This document shows, in pieces, positions 1-5,138 of a stretch of DNA of 5,400 nt; position 1 is the stretch's first letter, and each line of letters begins with the position of its first letter. The notes under the pieces were generated by a model. The model was not told the DNA's origin, did not search any database, and was given only the letters and a program-made list of their open reading frames with translations. The translations under genes and the position numbers were made by a program. The stretch spans positions 1-5,400 of the forward strand of contig DAOUTT010000167.1 of the NCBI GenBank assembly GCA_030668545.1. Reading direction: 5' to 3'. The stretch is from Anaerolineales bacterium. Lineage in GTDB: Bacteria; Chloroflexota; Anaerolineae; Anaerolineales; E44-bin32.

Positions 1-124
1 AATATAATCTGAACCCCCCGTGTTGCTTTTGGCGCATCAAACCCCAGGTGAGGAAATATTGAATTTCGCCATTCGGCAGGTGCAGGAACTCTCTCCGAGG
101 TTAGGGATTCAGGCTCTTGTCAGC

Positions 125-152
125 TTGATTTACCCATCTGCTCTGCTATGAT
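125..152 (+). promoter_or_regulatory. Putative sigma70-type promoter of the MFS gene
   Basis: TTGATT (125-130) and TATGAT (147-152) are separated by 16 bp and match the -35 and -10 consensus at 4/6 and 5/6 positions. A start site six to seven bases after the -10 box would fall near 159, only two or three bases before the ATG at 162. The transcript would then be leaderless or nearly so, which fits the lack of any Shine-Dalgarno sequence before this gene. A better -35 match, TTGTCA at 117-122, lies 24 bp from the -10 box, which is too far. The site is inferred from sequence only. Confidence 0.45.
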
Positions 153-158
153 TTACCC
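126..158 (+). repeat. 10-bp direct repeat across the promoter (candidate operator)
   Basis: TGATTTACCC occurs at 126-135 and again, identically, at 149-158, a 23-bp period or about two helical turns. The first copy overlaps the -35 element and the second overlaps the -10 box and probable transcription start. Repeats placed on one face of the helix over a promoter are typical of repressor sites, and drug-efflux genes are often controlled by local repressors. No regulator gene is visible in the window. A related GATTTACC is at 1426-1433. Confidence 0.4.
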
Positions 159-161
159 CTT

Positions 162-1418
162 ATGCTGAAGGCTCTTACCAAAATCCCTGGCTGGCAGCGA
201 ACGCTCATCGTCCTTTTCTTTTCGCAGATGGCAACGGCCGTCGGCTTTTCCAGCATCTTTCCCTTCTTGCCGCTCTACGTGAAGAGCCTCGGTTCTTCGA
301 CTGGCATGAGTGTCGAGCTCTTGTCTGGTCTGGTGTTCTCCGCTCAAGCGTTCACCATGATGCTCGCCGCTCCTGTGTGGGGTCGGCTCGCGGATCGATA
401 CGGGCGCAAGCTTATGATTATCCGCGCCAGCTTCGGTGGAGGGATCGTTCTTTTGATGATGGCCTTTGTTCAAACTGCAGAACAATTGGTCGCTCTTCGA
501 GCTTTGCAAGGTTTGATCAGTGGGACCGTCGCCGCGAACTCTGCTCTGCTGGCTGCGCAAGTTCCAAGAGAACGCATGGGCTACGCGATGGGCACGCTTC
601 AAGTCGGTCTCGGAGCAGGCGTTGCCTTTGGCCCTCTCATCGGTGGGATCGTCGCTGATACCTTTGGCTACGCTTCTGCTTTCTATGTAACAGCGGCGAT
701 GCTCTTTCTGGCTGGTGTGCTGGTTTTCATCGGGGTCCGCGAGGATTTTCATCCGCAGATTTCGGAAGAGGGAAAAGGGCAGGGGATCTTCGCTTTTTGG
801 GGTCAGCTCCTGAAATTTCCCGGCGTGAAACCGACATACAGCCTTCGCTTCCTTATCCAATTGGCTCGCAGCATGCTTATCCCGGTTATGCCGCTTTTTG
901 TGGTGGAACTCATGACCGATGCGGCACGGGTGAACAGCTTCACTGGGCTATTAATTGGCGCCCGAGCAGCCGCTGCCACGGTAAGCGCAATGTTCTTGGG
1001 TCGCTTAGCTGATCGTGTTGGGCATCGGAAAGTGGCTGCCGTCAGCGCGATATTAGCTGGGTTATTCTACATCCCCCAGAGTCTGGTCACGGAAGAATGG
1101 CAGCTTCTTATCCTGGCAATCTTGGTCGGGGTGGCGCTCGGGGGTGTGATCCCAACCTTGAGTGCAATCTTGGCCCGATATGCAGAAAGCGGTGCAGAAG
1201 GAGCTGTATTTGGCTTGGACACCTCAATACGATCCGGTGCGAGATCGGTCGCGCCGCTCTTGGGATCGTGGATAGCGATTTCCTGGGGTCTGAGGGGAAC
1301 CTTCGTCGTGACCGGGCTTGTTCTCTTAGCCACAGGATTTGCTGCCCGGATCATACTACCGGAGCCAGGTCAACCGCGAAAACCTTCTATCCCCAGACCC
1401 CATCCTTCGAATTTGTAA
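162..1418 (+). CDS. MFS efflux transporter, MdtG-like drug:H+ antiporter
   Basis: This 418-residue protein is a 12-TM major facilitator that probably exports drugs or other small toxic compounds across the cytoplasmic membrane in exchange for protons. Motif A (GRLADRYGRK) is at residues 74-83 in the loop between TM2 and TM3 and is repeated in the C-terminal half as GRLADRVGHRK at 280-290. The motif B arginine is R113 (RALQG), and the antiporter motif C (GPLIGG) is at 157-162 in TM5. A longer polar loop near 192-226 separates the two six-helix halves. From memory, the N-terminal pattern (FPFLPLYV at 33-40, SGLVFS at 55-60, then the WGRLADR region) closely resembles E. coli MdtG, and the length fits that family of about 400 residues. 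The last 20 residues form a Pro/Arg-rich cytoplasmic tail. The ATG at 162 is chosen because the upstream ATG at 148 is out of frame and soon stops; there is no Shine-Dalgarno. The family is clear, the substrate unknown. Confidence 0.9.
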   Translation: MLKALTKIPGWQRTLIVLFFSQMATAVGFSSIFPFLPLYVKSLGSSTGMSVELLSGLVFSAQAFTMMLAAPVWGRLADRYGRKLMIIRASFGGGIVLLMMAFVQTAEQLVALRALQGLISGTVAANSALLAAQVPRERMGYAMGTLQVGLGAGVAFGPLIGGIVADTFGYASAFYVTAAMLFLAGVLVFIGVREDFHPQISEEGKGQGIFAFWGQLLKFPGVKPTYSLRFLIQLARSMLIPVMPLFVVELMTDAARVNSFTGLLIGARAAAATVSAMFLGRLADRVGHRKVAAVSAILAGLFYIPQSLVTEEWQLLILAILVGVALGGVIPTLSAILARYAESGAEGAVFGLDTSIRSGARSVAPLLGSWIAISWGLRGTFVVTGLVLLATGFAARIILPEPGQPRKPSIPRPHPSNL

Positions 1419-1426
1419 CCTCACCG

Positions 1427-1442
1427 ATTTACCTGTGTAAAT
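1427..1442. repeat. Inverted repeat just after the MFS stop codon
   Basis: ATTTAC (1427-1432) and GTAAAT (1437-1442) form a perfect 6-bp stem with a 4-nt loop, nine bases after the MFS stop codon. The stem is AT-rich and no T run follows, so it is a poor intrinsic terminator. Its left arm lies within GATTTACC, shared with the direct repeat at the MFS promoter, so it could also be a protein-binding site. Confidence 0.35.
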
Positions 1443-1462
1443 GGCGCAACTCCTTTGGAGTA

Positions 1463-1479
1463 CGCAGGCTCTACCTGCG
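1463..1479 (+). terminator. GC-rich hairpin, possible MFS terminator without T-tract
   Basis: CGCAGG (1463-1468) pairs perfectly with CCTGCG (1474-1479) around the 5-nt loop CTCTA. It lies 45 bp after the MFS stop codon, a plausible place for transcript ending or 3'-end protection. There is no downstream T-tract, so canonical intrinsic termination is not shown. It could be an RNA 3' stabiliser, a DNA-binding site or chance. Confidence 0.3.
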
Positions 1480-1521
1480 ACAGGAACCAGATACTACTGG
1501 CTCCAGAGAATGTGCACTATC

Positions 1522-1537
1522 CTGAAAATGATTTCAG
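1522..1537. repeat. Inverted repeat CTGAAA-4-TTTCAG
   Basis: CTGAAA (1522-1527) and TTTCAG (1532-1537) form a perfect 6-bp stem around ATGA. The sequence after it, GAACCAGA at 1537-1544 followed by TTACTA, resembles GAACCAGATACTA at 1484-1496, which lies just after the preceding hairpin. No T-tract follows. Its role is unknown. Confidence 0.3.
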
Positions 1538-1750
1538 AACCAGAGTTACTATTACCATAGCGTTGTTGGTCGTGCTTTCCAGACAAATCCATGGTTGCCT
1601 AGGCTTCCATCTATCCTTACCCGGGTTCTACTCAGCCATGCAGAGTCCTTGGATTTGAATATACTTGCCCAAGTGTGTTTCTTACGAAGAGGCATGAGCG
1701 TTAGGTCTGGAAGAAGCGCGAAACCATCCCCGCCTGTTCCAACTCCAGAA

Positions 1751-1755
1751 AGGAG
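1751..1755 (+). promoter_or_regulatory. Ribosome binding site of the WD40 lipoprotein gene
   Basis: AGGAG, six bases before the ATG at 1762, is a strong Shine-Dalgarno. It fixes the start so that the signal peptide begins at residue 1. Confidence 0.8.
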
Positions 1756-1761
1756 CCCTCA

Positions 1762-2910
1762 ATGACTCCCTCGCGAAACTACCTTTCACTATTCGCTATT
1801 CTGGTGTTGAGTCTGGGCGTGTTCGCATGTGTGGTCACCAGTGGAACGACGCCAACGCCGTTTCCACCAAGCCCGACGCAAGCACCATCGCCACTGCCAA
1901 CCCAAACCGCCACAACTCCTCCACCTACGGCAACCCCACTTCCGCCAATTATCGGCGAGGCGAACATCTTCGATCTCGCCGCAGTTCACACACTCACAGG
2001 GCATGACAATAGTGTTAAGGCGCTAGCTTTCTCCCCGGATGGGAAAACTCTGGTAGTCTCAACCGGTGGAAGCAGCAATCGACAGGAACACCGCTTGCGG
2101 CTGTGGGATGTAAGTACAGGGGACCTGATCGCCATCAGCGAAGAATTTGACACAATCGCCTGGGATGTGGTCTTTTCTCCCGACGGCGAGATGATCGCTA
2201 CCTCGTTGAGGGACGGCAGGATTGTGTTCTTGGACACGACAGATCTGAGCAGCATGGGGGGTTTGAGGCACTACGGTGAGGTCAATAGCCTGGCTTTTTC
2301 ACCCGATGGCGGGCTGCTCGCTGCCGGTGTGGCTGAGGCTGGGAATGGGATGGTTTACATATGGGACACTTCCAAGAAAACCATCATTCGCAGTTTCTGG
2401 GCGCATCCGTACAGCGTGCCCAGCATGGCTTTTTCGCCCACCGGGCAATTCCTGGCTACTGGAGCTGTCGATCGATCGGTGAAGGTCTGGCAGGTAAGCA
2501 ACGGCCGACTGCTTGAGACCCTCGCACAGGATGGTCAGGGGACGAGTGTGATCTTCTCGAAGGACGGTTCCCTGTTAGCATCGGCGATGTGTGCGCTTTC
2601 CGATGCAAATTTGAAATGCCTGCGCGGTGAAGTTTGGCTTTGGAATGTGCCGGATTGGGACCTGATAAGGACCTTGAGCGGTCCGGTTGATTGGGTCGAG
2701 GCGGTAGCGCTCTCACCCGAAACGGCGCTTGTTGCGGGTGGCAGCAGGGATTTCGGAGTTTATCTATGGCGGCTCAGGGATGCAGTTCTTCTGCGCACAT
2801 TAATCGGTCATAGCGAGGGGGTAACGGCGATTGCCTTCTCCCCTGATGGTCGCATCTTGGCAACCGGTTCAAACGACGAAAACGTGATCCTGTGGGCCAT
2901 AGAGCCATGA
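1762..2910 (+). CDS. WD40-repeat lipoprotein, predicted seven-bladed propeller
   Basis: This 382-residue protein is predicted to be exported, lipidated and anchored on the outer face of the membrane, where it would act as a protein-interaction scaffold; no enzyme motif is visible. Residues 1-23 are a signal peptide ending in VFAC, with C23 as the likely lipidated cysteine (Phe at -2 is a slightly unusual lipobox). Residues 24-62 are a Thr/Pro/Ser-rich linker. Seven repeats follow at about 75-118, 121-160, 163-205, 208-248, 250-298, 301-341 and 343-382, enough to close one propeller. Several contain the FSPDG turn (90-94, 138-142, 179-183, 359-363), and blades end in LWD, IWD, VWQ, LWN, LWR or LWA. 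Blade 2 is degenerate (FLD). Blade 5 has an inserted loop bounded by C277 and C286, a possible disulfide. Linkers and propellers of this kind are common in secreted proteins of Anaerolineae. The fold is confident; the partner is unknown. Confidence 0.9.
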   Translation: MTPSRNYLSLFAILVLSLGVFACVVTSGTTPTPFPPSPTQAPSPLPTQTATTPPPTATPLPPIIGEANIFDLAAVHTLTGHDNSVKALAFSPDGKTLVVSTGGSSNRQEHRLRLWDVSTGDLIAISEEFDTIAWDVVFSPDGEMIATSLRDGRIVFLDTTDLSSMGGLRHYGEVNSLAFSPDGGLLAAGVAEAGNGMVYIWDTSKKTIIRSFWAHPYSVPSMAFSPTGQFLATGAVDRSVKVWQVSNGRLLETLAQDGQGTSVIFSKDGSLLASAMCALSDANLKCLRGEVWLWNVPDWDLIRTLSGPVDWVEAVALSPETALVAGGSRDFGVYLWRLRDAVLLRTLIGHSEGVTAIAFSPDGRILATGSNDENVILWAIEP

Positions 2911-2999
2911 TTTGGAGTACTCAACCTGGATGGGCTGCATTGATCGTGTCTTTCATGTTGAGATAGCCCTGTCCAACAATAAAGTCTGATGAAATCCAC

Positions 3000-3028
3000 T
3001 TGCCCCTTCTGTCCATCCATCCTATAGT
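3000..3028 (+). promoter_or_regulatory. Putative sigma70-type promoter of the 3071 lipoprotein gene
   Basis: TTGCCC (3000-3005) and TATAGT (3023-3028) are separated by an ideal 17 bp and match the consensus at 4/6 and 5/6 positions. Transcription would start near 3035, leaving a leader of about 36 nt that contains the ribosome binding site. Its presence suggests that the gene is transcribed separately from the WD40 gene 160 bp upstream. The rest of the 2911-3070 gap shows no gene and no clear terminator. Confidence 0.55.
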
Positions 3029-3059
3029 GTCGCAATTATCCGGTTACTAAATAAACCCT

Positions 3060-3067
3060 GGAGGTGA
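3060..3067 (+). promoter_or_regulatory. Ribosome binding site of the 3071 lipoprotein gene
   Basis: GGAGGTGA is a near-perfect Shine-Dalgarno, with six bases between GGAGG and the ATG at 3071. It supports the chosen start and suggests efficient translation. Confidence 0.85.
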
Positions 3068-3070
3068 ACC

Positions 3071-3769
3071 ATGGCTATTTCGTCTTCTCTTACGCGCTCG
3101 CTCTTCTTCGCCATCCTCATCATGGTGCCCCTTGCGGGGTGTGGCGGATCTTCCGCGGAGGGTTTAGCACCTGAATCGGACTCGGAGGTGAAGGCGACGG
3201 CGCCAAGTGGAGAGGCGGGTACGGCGACGATACGGATCGAACGAACGGGGCGTGTAACCGGTGAGGATTTACACTGGGAAGTGTCTGGAGAATTCCCGAT
3301 TACGGTTTACTTCGACGAAGGGGATGATTCGCCCATCTTTTTCTCTACAGGTAAAGGCACGGGTGTAATGGCGAGCGTAGATGTTGGCATGGCGGGTATA
3401 ACAGCGCATACAACGGCTATTTTTGATATTGACTTTGAGGTGCGCGGTGCTTTTAACGCTAGTGATTGCAGCGTGGAAATCTATATTAAAGAAGTGTGGG
3501 CGGAGGGCGCAGAAGTGACCATGGAGGTGGAGGGTGAAGTGCTTTCCGGGCAGACAGATGAGTTCATTATATTTACTGAAAACACGTATGAATACAAATC
3601 CATGAAGTTCCCTTTCGGTGTTGGGGAGGTAACCAAACAGCGAACGATTGGGAATACAACTTGGGATGCAACCTTCACGATCACCAGTCTCAACGTTCCC
3701 GAATTCACCGGCTGTGGTTCATTCGAGTATCAGGACGAGACCTTAGACACGTCGGAAAATGGATCCTGA
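3071..3769 (+). CDS. Predicted lipoprotein of unknown family, beta-rich
   Basis: I do not recognise this 232-residue protein. Residues 1-24 form a textbook lipoprotein signal peptide: a short N-region with R9, a hydrophobic core at 11-22 and the lipobox LAGC with C24. A flexible, acidic Gly/Ser/Ala/Glu-rich segment follows to about residue 50. The rest (about 52-220) alternates hydrophobic and polar residues as expected for beta strands, for example TATIRIERTGRV, EFPITVYFDE and TFTITSLNVP, and ends in an acidic tail. Outside the lipobox the only cysteines are C133 and C215, a possible disulfide in an exported domain. The domain is strongly acidic, with no catalytic motif or metal site visible. 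It has its own promoter and ribosome binding site, and converges on the PD40 lipoprotein gene with 17 bp between stop codons. A beta-sandwich ligand-binding or structural role is possible but speculative. The reading frame and export are well supported. Confidence 0.82.
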   Translation: MAISSSLTRSLFFAILIMVPLAGCGGSSAEGLAPESDSEVKATAPSGEAGTATIRIERTGRVTGEDLHWEVSGEFPITVYFDEGDDSPIFFSTGKGTGVMASVDVGMAGITAHTTAIFDIDFEVRGAFNASDCSVEIYIKEVWAEGAEVTMEVEGEVLSGQTDEFIIFTENTYEYKSMKFPFGVGEVTKQRTIGNTTWDATFTITSLNVPEFTGCGSFEYQDETLDTSENGS

Positions 3770-3786
3770 GGAGAAGGCCAACCTGT

Positions 3787-4788
3787 TTATTTTCGATAGG
3801 CCACGTACACATCCGCTTCGATGATCTCATCATCGATGACGTAGTGGTGGATGAAATAGAGGTTGCCTTTAGCGTCCAGTGTGGGTTCACCCGCGAACTG
3901 TGAGAGGATGAGCTCGGGTTCAGACCATCCATCCCCTGTCCAAGAGGAGCGGAAAATGCCGGGGGTGCCGAGGTAGGTTCGAGTAATCCATAACTCACTG
4001 CTATCCTGTGTAACGAAGGGCCGGCTGTCGTGTGCGTCACTGTTGACCTGGCGCACGTTCTCGGGTTGAGCCCAATCTCCGTTGACGAGATGGGTAACCC
4101 AAATATCATAATTACCGGATCCACCCTCGCGGTCAGAGTGGAAATACAGGGTTTCCCAGTCAGCGGTGAAGTGGAATTCGCCCATCTCGTACTCGACGTT
4201 TAGCTGCTCTCCAGCGTTCTCCCAGTTCATCCAGCGGCCGCCACGATTCTCGGCGTGCCAAATATCGATACTCCGGTAGTTCCCCTCGCGCGCAGAGCAA
4301 AACCAGATCTCATCGTCCTGAGTGAATTGGCATCCATCCAACGAAACTTTCCCCGGCTCCTGGAGCACAACTCTTTCAGGTTCGATCCAAACCCCATCCA
4401 TCTTCCTCGTGATGTAGATTCCTGTAACACCATCCAGGAGCTGTTTTTCAGGCGGAACGCGCACATCGGGGACAAAGAAGAAGGTAAAGACGTTTCCATC
4501 CGCGGAGATGAAAGGGGAATCCTCGGCGCCGGAGGTGTTGACAGGACCCTCCATGGGGACTGGGGGGTACCATTCGTCGGAGTGCAGGATGGGTGGGTGA
4601 TGGTCGGTAGATGGCGCCATTTTCGTGACATCGTCAGGGAGCGCATCCAATCTTGTCGGGGGTTGAGTCGGTAAGAGCGGAGGTGCCTGAGCCATCTCAG
4701 TTGATTGTGGACCTCCGCAACCTATTAGAAGAAAAGTGACCGAGAACCCTAAGAGACAGGTCAGGATGATGGTTTTCAGTAAACGCAT
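3787..4788 (-). CDS. PD40/TolB-like beta-propeller lipoprotein
   Basis: This 333-residue lipoprotein is predicted to be exported and membrane-anchored. The signal peptide (MRLLK, then a hydrophobic core) ends in LIGC, with C24 lipidated. A Pro-rich linker runs to about residue 53. About five propeller repeats follow, near residues 89-140, 148-193, 202-245, 254-294 and 299-333. The third is the clearest PD40 unit: FTADWETLYFHSDREGG, then YDIW. Several repeats end with a W-x-x-PE-type strand (WIEPERV, WAQPENV, WSEPELI). C153 and C164 could form a disulfide. PD40 repeats occur in TolB-like and OmpA-associated envelope proteins that bind proteins or glycans; no active site is visible. The frame stays open upstream to an ATG at 4962, but the start at 4788 is preferred: GGAG lies seven bases before it and the signal peptide begins there, whereas the extra 58 residues would bury it. 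Five repeats is low for a closed propeller, so degenerate blades or a partner may complete it. Confidence 0.85.
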   Translation of the reverse strand: MRLLKTIILTCLLGFSVTFLLIGCGGPQSTEMAQAPPLLPTQPPTRLDALPDDVTKMAPSTDHHPPILHSDEWYPPVPMEGPVNTSGAEDSPFISADGNVFTFFFVPDVRVPPEKQLLDGVTGIYITRKMDGVWIEPERVVLQEPGKVSLDGCQFTQDDEIWFCSAREGNYRSIDIWHAENRGGRWMNWENAGEQLNVEYEMGEFHFTADWETLYFHSDREGGSGNYDIWVTHLVNGDWAQPENVRQVNSDAHDSRPFVTQDSSELWITRTYLGTPGIFRSSWTGDGWSEPELILSQFAGEPTLDAKGNLYFIHHYVIDDEIIEADVYVAYRK

Positions 4789-4795
4789 GAACGTT

Positions 4796-4799
4796 CTCC
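4796..4799 (-). promoter_or_regulatory. Ribosome binding site that decides the PD40 lipoprotein start
   Basis: On the minus strand GGAG is followed by seven bases and the ATG at 4788. The spacer is most of the palindrome GAACGTTC (4789-4796). This site favours the 333-residue product over the 391-residue frame starting at 4962. Confidence 0.7.
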
Positions 4800-4882
4800 G
4801 ATCCGTGAATCCGTGGGAGATGTTGCTAGTCTTCGAATTATTCTGTGTGCATGGTTGCCTGAGTAGGCTGTTTCCTTGTGTC

Positions 4883-4893
4883 ATATAATATAT
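4883..4893 (-). promoter_or_regulatory. AT-rich -10-like core upstream of the PD40 gene
   Basis: On the minus strand the segment reads as overlapping TATATA, TATATT and TATTAT boxes about 95 bp before the PD40 lipoprotein start. The best -35 candidate, CTGCAA at 18 bp before TATATA, matches only 3/6. It is reported as the likeliest promoter core in the region, not as a firm site. The same segment gives a perfect TATAAT on the plus strand. Confidence 0.25.
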
Positions 4894-5124
4894 ACCCTTC
4901 CGCACGGTTTTGTTGCAGGCCATTGTAGATATGTGTCCGACAGGATCAATGGAAACCACCATGGGGGATGGCGAACGTTCTTTTACTTCAAGCTAAGGCT
5001 CTTGTGCAACAGAAACATCAGCAGCTGTAAGCACAATTTCCTATAAGACTATTGGCTGGAGTGTGGTGAAATACTAGGCGAGATCGTTTACACGATAATG
5101 TTAGGAGTTTCCGCTGCATTTCGG

Positions 5125-5131
5125 AAGGGGA
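5125..5131 (+). promoter_or_regulatory. Ribosome binding site of the lipoprotein gene at the window end
   Basis: AAGGGGA lies about eight bases before the ATG at 5139. It favours that start over the out-of-frame ATG at 5134, whose frame stops after 14 codons. Confidence 0.6.
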
Positions 5132-5138
5132 AAATGCG

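Larger units (their letters stand above)
1..161. other. Upstream region of the efflux-pump gene
   Basis: No convincing gene is seen here. A perfect TATAAT lies at 3-8 but its -35 would fall at or beyond the window edge, so it cannot be judged. One plus-strand frame is open from about position 8 to a TGA at 149-151 and includes a GTG at 20 and a TTG at 59 preceded by AGGTGAGG; the possible product is only about 30-44 residues and resembles nothing I can name. The supportable content is the promoter and direct repeat at 125-158. Confidence 0.5.
1419..1761. other. 343-bp gap between the MFS and WD40 genes
   Basis: No gene is supported here. A plus-strand frame of 67 codons (1455-1658) begins at a TTG without a ribosome binding site and its product has no recognisable features. 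The first 120 bases hold three short perfect inverted repeats (listed separately). A TATACT at 1660-1665 could be a -10 box for the WD40 gene, but there is no good -35 at 16-18 bp spacing. The remainder shows nothing I can name. Confidence 0.6.
4789..5138. other. 350-bp divergent intergenic region
   Basis: This region separates the minus-strand PD40 gene from the plus-strand lipoprotein gene at 5139 and should hold both promoters. An AT-rich core at 4883-4893 contains TATAAT on the plus strand (4884-4889) and TATATT on the minus strand (4892-4887), but neither has a good -35 at normal spacing. The palindrome GAACGTTC occurs at 4789-4796 and 4973-4980. GCCT-GAGT-AGGC (4857-4868) and ATCGT-TTAC-ACGAT (5083-5096) are short inverted repeats. 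No gene is supported. Confidence 0.55.

Noticed and set aside
3..8. Perfect TATAAT at the left edge
   Set aside because: Its -35 region cannot be evaluated at the window edge and no gene start with a ribosome binding site follows it closely.
8..151. Short plus-strand frame before the MFS gene (possible TTG start at 59 after AGGTGAGG)
   Set aside because: At most about 44 residues, a non-ATG start and no recognisable family. It might be a remnant of an older gene, but the sequence alone does not show it.
153..860. 235-codon open frame on the minus strand inside the MFS gene
   Set aside because: It lies wholly antisense to a well-supported transporter, its product is rich in Arg, His, Gln and Glu without domain features, and it has no supporting signals.
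1455..1658. 67-codon plus-strand frame in the gap after the MFS gene
   Set aside because: It starts at TTG without a ribosome binding site, passes through two hairpins, and its product has no signal peptide or domain.
1660..1665. TATACT as the -10 box of the WD40 gene
   Set aside because: No acceptable -35 at 16-18 bp and no proper extended -10, so it was not listed as a promoter.
1454..2920. TTTGGAGTAC present at 1454-1463 and at 2911-2920, both after gene ends
   Set aside because: Ten-base matches are expected several times by chance in a window of this size, and flanking sequence does not continue the match.
2932..2969. GGGCT...AGCCC as a terminator of the WD40 gene
   Set aside because: Five-base stem with a loop near 28 nt and no T-tract; not a credible intrinsic terminator.
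4255..4674. 139-codon plus-strand frame, and another minus-strand frame at 4227-4646, inside the PD40 gene
   Set aside because: Both overlap the well-supported propeller gene in other frames and show no domain or ribosome binding site.
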